64,000 nt of DNA from Paraphoma chrysanthemicola (lineage: Eukaryota; Ascomycota; Dothideomycetes; Pleosporales; Phaeosphaeriaceae): positions 1,054,001 through 1,118,000 of the forward strand of contig JAGMWG010000011.1 of the NCBI GenBank assembly GCA_020744225.1. The letters run 5' to 3'. The notes under the pieces are model-generated. The model did not search any database. It was not told the origin of the DNA and was given only the letters and a program-made list of their open reading frames with translations. Shown here piece after piece: positions 54,310 through 64,000 of this stretch (position 1 is the first letter of the stretch; every line of letters starts with the position of its first letter). The position numbers were made by a program, and so were the translations under genes.

Positions 54310-55438
54310 TTTGATAGATGTGAAGTGTGCAGAAGTGGGGGTCGTGATTGACAGTGGTTGAGTGCAGATGTGCGCGGAAAGATATGAGGTGGGCGTTTGT
54401 TGATCAAGTGGAGAGCGGGTCGAAGTGTTTTGAGGCCCTGAGGAAGCGAGCGGCTGCCTCTAGAGAGGTCACGGCTTGGCGGGGACAACAGCGGACAGCA
54501 CCTGCGCCTTCCCCCAAATGGCCCGCTTTAACGGCCTATTCACATGGCTTCTTTCCCGTTCCATCGGCCTGCTGCTCGCAGTCGCGCCTTCTTGCCTATC
54601 TTCACAGGGCAATCGCGAGAGCGAGAGGACCTGTCCCGCACGTGAGCATTATCGCAGCCCAGATATCAACAGGCCGACTGTCCACCCGCGCCCAGGTGTC
54701 GTCGCCCGCATCATATCATGTGCCCATGGGGCTTCTGGTACGGTACCAAGTTTGCTCAGTCGCTTTGGCATTTGGTCGTCCGTCACACCAGTCACGCTAC
54801 AGAGCGCGGCCGCCAGCAAGAAATCGGCTCTGGGAACCATGTCGAGTGGGGGCCAATCATGGAAAGAGCTAGAAAACTTGGACCTCCATCCACCTTTCCC
54901 GTCACTGAATCGTGTCACTTTGCGAGTAGATGTGCGATGTTGATTTGCTCGTGTTTCAGATGACCTATTCATGTTCTAATTCGACTATGCGGCCAGGCTG
55001 GCGAGGCAAAATGCTCCAGCGGGCTGACAGCAAGGCCATTGCATCATAGGAGGGGCCGCACACACCCTCAATCTCCAAACGCGACATTGTGCTTCTGCCC
55101 GAACGGCAAGGCAACCTGTACCAACCAGCATATGCCGCAAGGCCAGCACAGCGCCGCAAAATCCCGTGCCATACGCTACCGCCATCTTATCCCGCGCCAG
55201 CACTCAGCGTTCTGTCCGCTGCACGCCCGACTGCGGTGTGGCCAGCAGCATGGCTGTGCAGACGCTGTAACACCCTCATTATGCGTTGCAGGGGTCTGCC
55301 AGCGTGCTCTCTCGATCGTCGATGCCCTCATCAGGCGGACTGATCTGAGGCGAGCTCCCAAGCCAGCCTCATCATTTCGCGAGGGACTTTAGCTCAGCCT
55401 CAAATTTTGGTCATGAGGTGGACTGACGAGCGAGTGCT
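54310..55438. other. Intergenic region
   Basis: These 1.13 kb hold the 14-3-3 promoter and the 3' flank of the CCDC90-type gene. Several ORFs (up to 174 aa) have poor codon use and no homology that I recognise. Confidence 0.5.
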
Positions 55439-56368
55439 TCACATCAACAGGCGCCACACACCGAGCATGAGCGCAGCGGTACCCGTGCAAACACCCCTAC
55501 AAACATGTTAGCCTTGCCTTGAACTGTAGAATCTGTAAGAAATGCACGTACATTAGCCACTGCAGCGTCGAAAACTTGACAGCTTCAAGTCTCTCGCGCA
55601 ACTGCGCAGTCTCCTGCTCTATCCGCGTGTCGGTCTCCTTGAGCTTCAGTTCCTGCACGTTGGCCTCCTCCCGTATGCGGCCCTTCTCCAAATTGAGATC
55701 CAATCGTACCGATGCCTGCGTCCTCTGGATCTCATCCCGCAGCCTTGAGTTTAATTTTGCCAGCTCATTTGTGAGGCGTTCGTGTGAGGCGCGGGTAAGG
55801 GATGATTCTGTCGAGTCGGCTGTCATGAGTTCGGACCGTAGTTTCGCAAAGTCGACCTTTTGTGTGTATGTCGCCTTCTCTTGGTCTTCTCGGAGGACCA
55901 TGGTTCGCGTCAGGTTCTGAATGCTGGAATTAAAAGTCAACTGCTGCGCGACTGCACACAGTGCAAGAACGAGACATACCTCTCCTCGATGACGTCCGAG
56001 AGAACTCTCATCATGCCCTCTGCCTGCTCCTCTGTGAACCCTTCCTCTTTCAGCCTCTGGACAAACTTCAATGTGTCGAAATGGTGGTCCTTCTGCTGTG
56101 TCGCAGTCGCGCTGAAGTGGCGGCGAGGTTTAATAGTAGAGACATTGCTGGCGACAGAGTGCGGTGATACTCGCCATCTCTGGCTAGAGCATTGCTGAAT
56201 TGCTGCTGTGACGGGCCGTGTTGCGCATCGTGGAGAGGGCGTGGTACATCTATGGCGTCGAGCTTCGAATGCGCCGGATAATACTGGTCGTGCGGTTCTC
56301 GAGGAACATGACAGCCGTGGTAGAAGAGACTGCGGCAGTACGAGCTTCGGTACGGCAAGGGCAGCCAT
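55439..56368 (-). CDS. Mitochondrial DUF1640/CCDC90-type coiled-coil protein
   Basis: Exons 56368-55980, 55923-55552 and 55496-55439 (minus) join across introns of 56 and 55 bases into 272 aa. The first about 105 residues are Arg/Ser-rich without acids (MAALAVPKLVLPQSLLPRLS), a mitochondrial presequence. The family core begins with FDTLKFVQRLKEEGFTEEQA, continues with a long coiled coil (LAKLNSRLRDEIQRTQASVR), and ends with the membrane span STLQWLMGVCTGTAALMLGV, restored by the last splice. This is the layout of the Fmp32/MCUR1-CCDC90 family. Those proteins sit in the inner mitochondrial membrane and have been linked to calcium-uniporter regulation or respiratory-complex assembly. The start is the first ATG after an ATG-less open stretch. 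Confidence 0.9.
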
Positions 56369-56706
56369 TGTGAATCTTGCTGTCGGTTGTCTCAGTCGCC
56401 AAACATCTTTAGAGATGCTCGATGCCAAGCATCAACATGTCATGCCGAATTTGGGAAATTCATCCCGAGCCTGGCCGCTTTTTCCCGTCGGGTCGAGATT
56501 TTGCCAAAAGGCGATCAGAAGTTCTCAGGCACATTCATGGAAGAAAGCAAATAGCTTAGGGAATTAAAGAGTTGGCCTGCTTATATTTCCTGCCGAAGCA
56601 TGCAAAGCAATCATTATCTAACACAAACAGCGCTCATCGCTTGCTATGCATGTAGCCGCTCAAAGACAACAACAACACCGAGTTGGAGAAGAAATATCGA
56701 ATCCGT
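56369..56706. other. Intergenic region, CCDC90-type promoter and PhoD gene 3' end
   Basis: These 338 bases carry the short promoter of the mitochondrial gene and the 3' UTR of the WW-PhoD gene. Nothing else was seen. Confidence 0.5.
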
Positions 56707-59700
56707 CTATCGTCCATACTCCAGACTCGGCACAATGACAGGCCCGTACTTCATAGGGGCAGCGTAGCCGCTGTCGTTCTGCACCATGAAATCAACCGCC
56801 AAACTGAGCTTTCCGCCTCCATTTCCAGATACAGATTGACCAAAGTTGCCGCTTACAATGTCTGGGTCGTAGATCACACACGCTACGTAATTTCTCCGCC
56901 CCATAAGTCTCTTATGCTCGCGCGGCTGGCCGTTGACATCCTGTGTGAAGATCTCCATCATGTCCTCCTTCGTGTCCGTTGGCTGCTGGTTGCTTCGGTG
57001 GCCGTTTTGTGGCACATAAAGCGCGCGATTGTTGTGCAGAAGTCTGAGGGTGTAGCTCCCAGGCGGGCCATTGACCACAGATGACGAGATGATCTGGTAC
57101 ATAGTCTTGTGATCCTGTGGCCTCGAGGGGTCGTGCACCAACCCGGCGCCGCAACAGTCGACCGCTCCAGAGAAGAATGTCATTCGCAATGACTTGTTGT
57201 GCGCAATGCCTTGCAGAGTCCTGATAAGGTATGTACGCTCGAGATCCTGTCATTGTGTCAGCTGATATTTACCACACAAGTTGAAAGCTATCATACCTTT
57301 GAGTCGTGCGTCCACTGATCTCGGAGTTCGTCGAGAATGTCAATATCTCCAAAAGGACTCAGAACACCGCTCATCAAGCCGGACTTGCCAATGGCTTTCT
57401 TGACCGAGCTGAAGCCATCGCCGACCACACTCTTGGCACCCACAACTCCAGCCACAGAGCTAGTGACCTTACCAAGCATATTGAAAGTGCCTGTGACAGC
57501 TTTCTTGCCAGTTGCCATCGAGTGTGCAAGGTGCTCGACAGACTCCAAACGAGGATATACAATGGGAACAGGTACCATCCATATACAATGCTGAACGCTG
57601 GGCGGAAGTGTCGCGACCTTAGGGAATATACCCTGGTATGTAGGTCCTGCCATGACCTGGTGGGGGTTGCGCTCTGATCGGCAGTCGGGACCTACAACTG
57701 TGACGCATGGTCCGAGATACTTGATAAAGTGCCATCCAGTGCCGGTGACTGTGAAGAGATCCATGTCATTGTTGACATTGCGCAGAATCTCAAGCGTCGT
57801 ATGATGCTGGAACAGCAGGTACATCTCGATACCGAGCCTTCCAATGTTCTTGAACATATTGGAAAACTGCATGTACTCGGGGTATGAGCCGAAGCCATCG
57901 AAGCTTACTAAGGTCAGCGCTGCGAAGAAGAACGTTGGGAAAACATAACCTACATATCATGATCGTCAAGTGCTAGAATGTGTGGAATTTGCGCAAAAGC
58001 TTCTCGTAAGTGCGGCTGGTCGAAATGGCTGGTGTAGTAATGGAAGTATGCGTGGCACACATCTTCCTCGTGTTTTGCAGTCCACGGAGCGTTCTTCCGT
58101 GTTTCTTTGCCACTTGTCGCCGTCCACTGCTTCAGTAGCGGAAGCTCCTTCCAGAGTCGATCCGCAAAAATCTGGCCGCCAAGTCCCAATTGCACGTGGA
58201 AGCCGCCACATTCAGCGTTCTTCTGCAGAATGTCTTTCCACATGAGGCCTATTCCACCAAGCTTCGTCCTCTCGTTGGCAGTGACATTGAGTGCGAAGTC
58301 GTTGCCAGAGTGGGCAATGAAGCGCCAGCTTGTCTCATGGCGACCAGCTACCAAGAATTCGAAGCGCGTACAACCAAGATGAGACGTGATTGCGTATGTC
58401 CACTTTGCTGCATGCTCTTCGTCCATCTTTAGATCGATGTCATACCGGTAGAAGATCCATGTTTGGTGCGTATAAATTGGATTTGCCTTTAGTTGTCGTG
58501 GATTGGGCGACAGATCTTGACTTTGATGGATGTGTATGGTCGGAGGATGTGGCGTGTTCGTGACAAGAAGGATGGACCCAAGCCACAGGCCCCGTTCAAG
58601 ATCCATGTTTGTATAACGCAGATATGGGCCAAAGTACACACCATTGGTAGGATTGACTTTGTACTGATCTACGCCAGCAACTGGCGGCGGACCTGTAAAA
58701 CCCGCTGCCGTTGGTGTGGCCATTGGCGCCATGCCAAAGTCGCCCGAAAAGCCGGGAGTTTGAGGCTGGAATCCTGGCGACTGTACCATCTGTGCCTTGC
58801 TGAAACCTGTGGGGCTCATCAACGGGTTGACAAAGGTGCCGGTGGGAGACAAAGGCTCGTTTAGGTTCAGAGGTGTAGGCCCCTTCGGGAACTCCCACTG
58901 TGTAGATTGTGTGGGCAGGTGGATGTAGTAGTACTGTCCAGAACTTGGGTCAAGGTGTGCGATCCAACCCTCGGGCAGCGGAGGCGGAGACGCTGGTCCT
59001 GCACCAGGCGCCGGGCTTGGTGTATGGCCGGGCTGCACTGATTGCACTGGTTGCTGGAACTGACTTTGTGTGGGTGTTGGTGCCACCACTGCTGCAGGCT
59101 GTGAAGGGCCAGCCTGCTGTTGGCGCACATCGTTGGCGAATGCCGGGTGACCTTGGTTTGGATCTGCCATCGAGACGCCTTGTGCTGCCGGTTGCTGTCC
59201 CTTCTCGTTTGGATAGCTGTGAGGTTGGTTGGTCGTAGGCTGAGTGATGCTCGAGTACGCTGGCGGGGGTTCCTCGCTCATGTGCAAACGTCCCATCTCG
59301 TGGTTGAGTGGGTGCTCAGGCGGCACATTCGCTGGCACATTGTTTGGAGGAGGCGAGAAGTGGGGAGTCGGAGCCTGTGGAAGCGGCCCTTGTGGAGGTG
59401 CACTTGTCGGCCCAACTGTGTCCATGCCCTGATACACCTGTGGCGGGCCATGTGGCGTGGTGCCTGGCTGCTCGGTCGGGGTCCATGGTCGTCGTGGGGG
59501 CTGCTGCTGCTGTGAGGGCTGCGAGGATGGAATGCCAGGTCGAGGCTGCTGATTCGCGTATACCTGATTCCTCTGGGCGGCTGCCGCATTCTGTGCGCTC
59601 TGTGCTTGTAGGCTGGTGAGAGTGGATATTCCCGCAATGCCGGCTGCCGCAAATCGTGCTTCGATGCCACCGCCTGGAGGCGGAATTATAGGCGTCTCAG

Positions 59701-60481
59701 GGGGCGGAGGAGAGCCTCGCTGTGCGCGTACGGTGGAAGTGGAAGCAGTCGAGCTCAGGCGGTTGACGCCGCCCGGATTGGGGATCTTGAGCACCGGCTC
59801 CGACTGCTTGGTTGAAGTGGCTCCGGATGGTCCCGCATTCGGTGGCGGCCAGTACTGTTGATGGTATTCTGGAAACGGGTTCACGGCAGGCTCGCTTCCC
59901 TTGCGCTGGGGCGCCTTCTGGAAGAGGCCCTCTTTGTCTGGCGTATCTGGGCCTGGCGACTCCGGGAGGGGCTTGGGCGCCGTCCCTCTTCGCTCTGCGA
60001 GCCTCGAGGGCTGAATCGAACCGTCTGCGTTCCTCGCACCGTATCCTCCCACCGTCGGCCTGTTTGGATCGTTGGCCTCGAATCGTGCGCGCCTGTCTGG
60101 AGAGGTGGGACTCGGCCCCGTCGCGCTGGACCCTCGCCGTCGGCCGTCGGTCTCGGGCGGAGTCGCATTCTTGGTGGCCCGTTCCCGCTCGCTGAGGGGC
60201 GTGTATCGTCCTGAGCCCAGCGTTTGCTGTTTCGGCGGCCGGTCGTCAGGATAAGGGAGCGGTGCTGTGGGTGGAGCTGTAGGGGGCGCGGGGAATGAGG
60301 GCATCGGCGGCGGGCGCGAAAATGCAGGCTGGTTCGAGCTGCCCGCTGAGTCTGTCCGCGGCGGCGGGCTCATGCCATCACGCCCCTTCTGTATGCGCAA
60401 CGGCCCAACTGTTGGTGTCTCTGGGTTATCTGGGCGCAGGAACAGCTCCTCTTCGGCGCGGCCTTGCTTCCTGCCCTCCAT
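56707..60481 (-). CDS. WW-domain PhoD-like metallophosphatase (1224 aa)
   Basis: Exons 60481-57954, 57903-57297 and 57246-56707 (minus) join across two 50-base introns into 1224 aa. Residues 1 to about 490 are disordered and Pro/Gln/Ser-rich. A WW domain (about residues 500-531, LPEGWIAHLDPSSGQYYYIH plus TQWEFP) follows. The C-terminal half is a PhoD-like catalytic region: GVYFGPYLRYTNMDLERGLW, FEFLVAGRHETSWRFIAHSG, and ILALDDHD|IFDGFGSYPEYM, where the splice completes the metal-binding DDHD motif. Later blocks are PPSVQHCIWMVPVPIVYPRL and FFSGAVDCCGAGLVHDP. PhoD-type enzymes are phosphodiesterases/phosphatases. The fungal WW-fused form is uncharacterised. The last exon ends VPSLEYGR. Confidence 0.9.
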
Positions 60482-61827
60482 AGTGCAATACGCGCGCAGT
60501 GGATGTCGTCTGCAGGTACGCCTTCAGGATCGCCAGCGATGACGGGCGTCGACTTTATTTTTGGCTACGGGCGCGGGTTAGCTCACCAGCTCACGGTGTG
60601 GAGGGCCGTGTGGGAGGTGGTCGGCGGGGTATCTTGGATGACGCGGGCGACAGGAGGCATGCAGGAAGCTGCACGATATACAGCGCCGGTGAGGGTATAT
60701 GTATGTACCACGCGGAAGACGGCAAATGCTGTCGAGTCTCTTGCTCGACTGACAGGAACAGCCTACCGGCACACGCAAGCCCTCCCATGGCCTCTTCCCA
60801 GTTGGGCGGCAGCGGGTCTTCGTCGACCTCTCGACGCGCCCGCCCATGTGATTGGACACGACGCTGATATACGCGCCTGCGGCCGTCTTTGCGACCGCCT
60901 GGTCACACTTGGCGGGCGCATGCGAGCGCACCCTGTGCCTGGGTGGCAATGACGGCGAATCAGCTGCAGTCTGTCGGGGCTATCCGTTCAGACTCTGTGG
61001 CGTGGTAGCAGCACCCTGACCTGGACCTCCACAAGCTGCGGCGGGCCGAGCGTGCATCATGCAGCGGCCCGATGGCTTCCTACCTTCTGAACATAGTCTC
61101 CTGCTTACCTTGGGTACTTCCTCTACGCGAACGAAGACAGTTAGACTCTGGATTCCTCCGGCGCCGTCAGTGTCAAATGTCAATATCGATGCAATAGCCA
61201 AGTAGGATGCTGATCCCAGCATTAACATGTCCTCCGTGCTGCATAAGAATCACCGGACGCTGTTCGCTACAAGACAACAACCCATTTGACTACCCAGACC
61301 CATGATTCCATCATGCTACCAGCAAACCATAAGTCAATAACAAACAAGACGCAAAGCGCCAGCCAGACTCACAGTTGTAATGTGCCAACTCCAGCCAAGT
61401 ATACGCAAGAAAGAATAGCGCTGCCAAAGTGCACATCAAAAAGCTCGATGAGACGCTCCAAAATGCCCTAACACATGTCTAGGGCTTCGACGCAGATTTC
61501 ATAACTCACTGAAGGCCTCTTAGCCACCCCAACCGCAATACCAGTGAGTTCCTACCAGCACTTGGTGATATTTGCGGTGCGTAGAGTTTGTTGTGTGTAA
61601 GTAGTGGACGGAATAAGTGAGGAAATGTGGGACATTATTAAGTTTGTACGGGAAATCCTGCGTAGGCCAAGCCGAAGTTGTGGGCTATCCCCTGTGCCAT
61701 ATTCCATCGGACGTGCCGAAGCCCTGGGTACTTTCCGGTTGGTGTATATTGACATATAATACACAGTAAGAGAACTCCATATCGAACGCTCATGACCGAA
61801 CAAATGTTCGCCTCAAACCAGCACATC
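60482..61827. other. Intergenic region, PhoD gene promoter and MSH3 3' flank
   Basis: In these 1.35 kb, a minus-strand ORF at 60980-61228 begins with ATG but shows no family features. The region probably holds the WW-PhoD promoter and the MSH3 3' UTR. Confidence 0.5.
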
Positions 61828-64000
61828 CTACAATTGCTCAATACCTTCAATGAGCTTATCAAGACTTTCCTCCTCATCCTTCGACATCAAATCACCGACA
61901 ATCCTCGACCTATTGCAAGTTAGCATCATTCCGCAGTTTCTTCTTGGGTGGTCTGAACTTACAAATTCCCCATCTTACACGACCCCATACTCTCCTCCAG
62001 CTCCCGCGACTTGACTTCCGCAACACCAATGACCTTCTCAGGCACTCTCGCCAGACGCGCAACATTGAGCCCATATGAGCGATGACTCGTTCCTTCTGCG
62101 ACTTCATACAAGAAGACGACTTCCTTGCCGCCATCGCGCTCTTCAAACGACATGTGTACATTTTTCAGCTCCCCGTCGAACCGATCTTGCAAGCGGGCGA
62201 GGTGCTGATAATGCGTGATGAAGAGCGTCAAGGATTTGAGGTCGCGAATGACATAGTCTAGAACGGCTTCTGCGATGGCGACACCGTCGAATGTGCTGGT
62301 TCCGCGGCCGAGCTCATCGAGGATGATGAGGCTGCGTGGTGTCGCTGATTTGAGGATATCTGATGTCTCGTTCAGTTCGACCATGAATGTTGATTCCCCC
62401 TTGAGCATGTTGTCGAAAGCGCCCATGCGTGTGAAGACTGCGTCAAGCATACCGAGTCGAGCTTCAGTAGCGGGGACGTATGAGCCGATCTGGCCCATGA
62501 TGGCGATCAGAGCTGCGGAACGAACGTATGAGGATTTGCCGCCCATGTTGGGACCTGTGACAAGAAGGGCGCGAGTAGATGCATGTGAGAGATGGAGGTC
62601 GTTGGGTACGTAGGTGTCAAGAAGGAGCTGTTCGACCATTGGGTGGCGCCCGCCAACAATGTCGAGCTCGGTAGTATCGATGAAGGTGGGCTTGACGTAC
62701 CCGGGCTGGCTGGCCAGGGTGGCGAGGGAGAGCAAGGCGTCTAGTGTAGCAATACTGTGGACGCAGTCACGTAGTTCTTGGTACTTTGCTGATATGTCGT
62801 CGAGCAGTCCTTTGAAGGCAGCGTCGCATGCGGCGGCCAACGACTCCTTGTACTGGTCACGCTCTTGCAGCATGCGCTTGACTTCTGGTGTGTGGAAGCG
62901 GAGGATCGCCTTCGTCGCCGATACTTGCTGCCATGATGCTGGGACTTTCTTTTCTTCTGGCGACTTACGCTTGACTTCGATAAGGTACTCGATACCGGCA
63001 ACGGTGACATAGTCAACTTTTGTCTTTCCTAGCTTTGTTGCTGCTTCTTTGCGATGTGTGTCAAGATCGTGCTCTACCGAAGCAATGCTGAGCTTCAAGT
63101 CATTGATGTCCTCGGCTTCAAACTCTTCGCGGAAAAAGCCGTACTTGTCATCGTCTTTCGCCGCTTTGGCGTTGATACGTTCGAGGAAGGCATTCACGTC
63201 TTCGTAGATCTTGGGCACGTTTGAAACAGCTTCGCTGAGCAAGGTTGAGGCGAAGCCGCTCTGCTCAGGCGCCTTGGCTGACAAGTACTGGCTTGCTATA
63301 TCCTGCAGGCTCTGGAGAGCTGCAAGCAGCTCCGGACGCGAGCATTTCTTGTAGTATATCCGGATGAGAACCTTTTCGAGGTCTGTCTTGATCTTCCCGA
63401 GCAGGAACTTGACCTTGTCCACGGGTATAGTGTTTTCACCCTCTTTGAGTTCTTCGACAGCAGCGATGCGCTCTTCCAGCCGCTCCTTATCAATCAAGGG
63501 CCGACCCACCCATTTCCTGAGCAAGCGCTGCCCGAAACGGGTCTTTGTTCTGTCCATCGTCCAGAAGAGGCTGCCCTTTGTGGTATAGTCCGTCTGATTT
63601 TGGTAGATTTCAAGACTTGATAGCGTGTTACCATTCAGGAGCATGTAAGACCGAGCGCTGAAGGGCTGAAAGTACTTGGTTAGGTCGAACACATGTTCCA
63701 ATCCGTAGTCGCTCAGGTAGGTGATCATTGCTGATAGACATATTGTGACGTGCTCTGACAGCTGGTGGACCTTGTCGAGCACGGCGCCCTGCTGATCAGA
63801 TCCACTTTCCTGGCTGGACTTCATCTTCCCAGCGTAGAAGTTCGAGATGTGGCTGTAGGCCTGCGCAGCCATCGTTTTCGGTTTCTCTACTCTTTCGACT
63901 CTTGATCTGTCACCAAACACGTTGGTTTTGCTGGCTGAGAGATGCTGAATCAACTTGTCCGTGGCCTTTGAAAGGTCGCCCACAATCAGAAATTCGGCAG
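61828..64000 (-). CDS. MSH3: DNA mismatch repair protein MSH3, 3' part (cut by right edge)
   Basis: The minus-strand frame is open to base 64000 and continues beyond it. The visible exons are 64000-61963 and 61909-61828, joined across a 53-base intron with a TGCTAAC-type branch site. The last exon encodes SRIVGDLMSKDEEESLDKLI and the C-terminus. The visible about 705 residues contain the MutS lever and clamp regions (LEIYQNQTDYTTKGSLFWTM, then RFGQRLLRKWVGRPL) and the ATPase: Walker A GPNMGGKSSYVR, Walker B LIILDELGRGTSTFDGVAIA, and the THY helix. The FWTMDRTKTRFG variant and the overall layout point to MSH3 rather than MSH2 or MSH6. With Msh2 it forms MutS-beta, which recognises insertion/deletion loops. 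The mismatch-binding domain lies outside the window. Confidence 0.92.

Noticed and set aside
60980..61228. 82-aa minus-strand ORF starting MLMLGSASYLAIASI
   Set aside because: It has an ATG and a hydrophobic start, but the rest has random composition. A GTAAGC donor inside did not lead to a convincing second exon.

Overview
This window is nuclear DNA from a filamentous ascomycete, most likely a dothideomycete-type member of the Pezizomycotina. The evidence is the gene content and the gene style: short introns of about 46-153 bases with GT...AG ends and CTRAY-like branch sites, compact intergenic spaces, serine/proline/glutamine-rich fungal proteins, a Zn2Cys6-type regulator, and Pezizomycotina-type versions of PAN1, IZH3, SFK1 and a WW-PhoD protein. 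No transposon, CRISPR array, rRNA gene or confident tRNA gene was found. It looks like ordinary core chromosome. Exon boundaries below were worked out by hand from splice signals, reading frame and family conservation, and every complete multi-exon model given here sums to a whole number of codons.

Left part (1-17.1 kb): the 5' end of an SPP2-like splicing factor (minus, cut by the left edge); PAN1 (minus, three exons); a divergent 80-aa coiled-coil protein; MRI1 of the methionine salvage pathway (minus); an IZH3/haemolysin-III family membrane protein (plus); a single-exon zinc-cluster regulator (minus) with a 2-kb upstream gap; and a LYAR-type nucleolar zinc-finger protein (minus).

Middle (17.1-47.8 kb): an ERV2-type sulfhydryl oxidase divergent from a branched-chain aminotransferase; a DEN1/Ulp-type cysteine protease with two very small exons; a pair of diverged ~145-base direct repeats in a gene-poor gap; an ER-type GH47 mannosidase divergent from a metallo-beta-lactamase-fold hydrolase; RPL38 divergent from a 91-aa single-span protein; a 660-aa conserved fungal protein divergent from the IDH1 subunit of mitochondrial NAD-isocitrate dehydrogenase; an SFK1/FRAG1-type membrane protein divergent from a 986-aa serine-rich protein with an N-myristoylation signal; ornithine decarboxylase with a long ATG-free leader; a 596-aa Q/P-rich protein; and a nucleoside 2-deoxyribosyltransferase-like protein.

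Right part (47.8-64 kb): a cysteine-rich zinc-ribbon protein; the J-protein DPH4 (diphthamide synthesis); a 14-3-3 protein split into eight exons, four of them 20 bases or less; a mitochondrial DUF1640/CCDC90-type coiled-coil protein; a WW-domain/PhoD-like phosphatase; and MSH3 (minus, cut by the right edge).

The genes do not form one pathway. They are housekeeping functions: splicing, endocytosis, methionine/polyamine/branched-chain amino acid metabolism, ER oxidative folding and glycan trimming, the TCA cycle, translation and mismatch repair. MRI1 and ornithine decarboxylase both touch the polyamine/methylthioadenosine cycle, but they lie 35 kb apart and nothing suggests co-regulation. The most unusual structural signals are the microexons of the 14-3-3 and DEN1 genes, two stop-free introns whose length is a multiple of three, the ornithine decarboxylase leader, and several conserved but uncharacterised fungal proteins.
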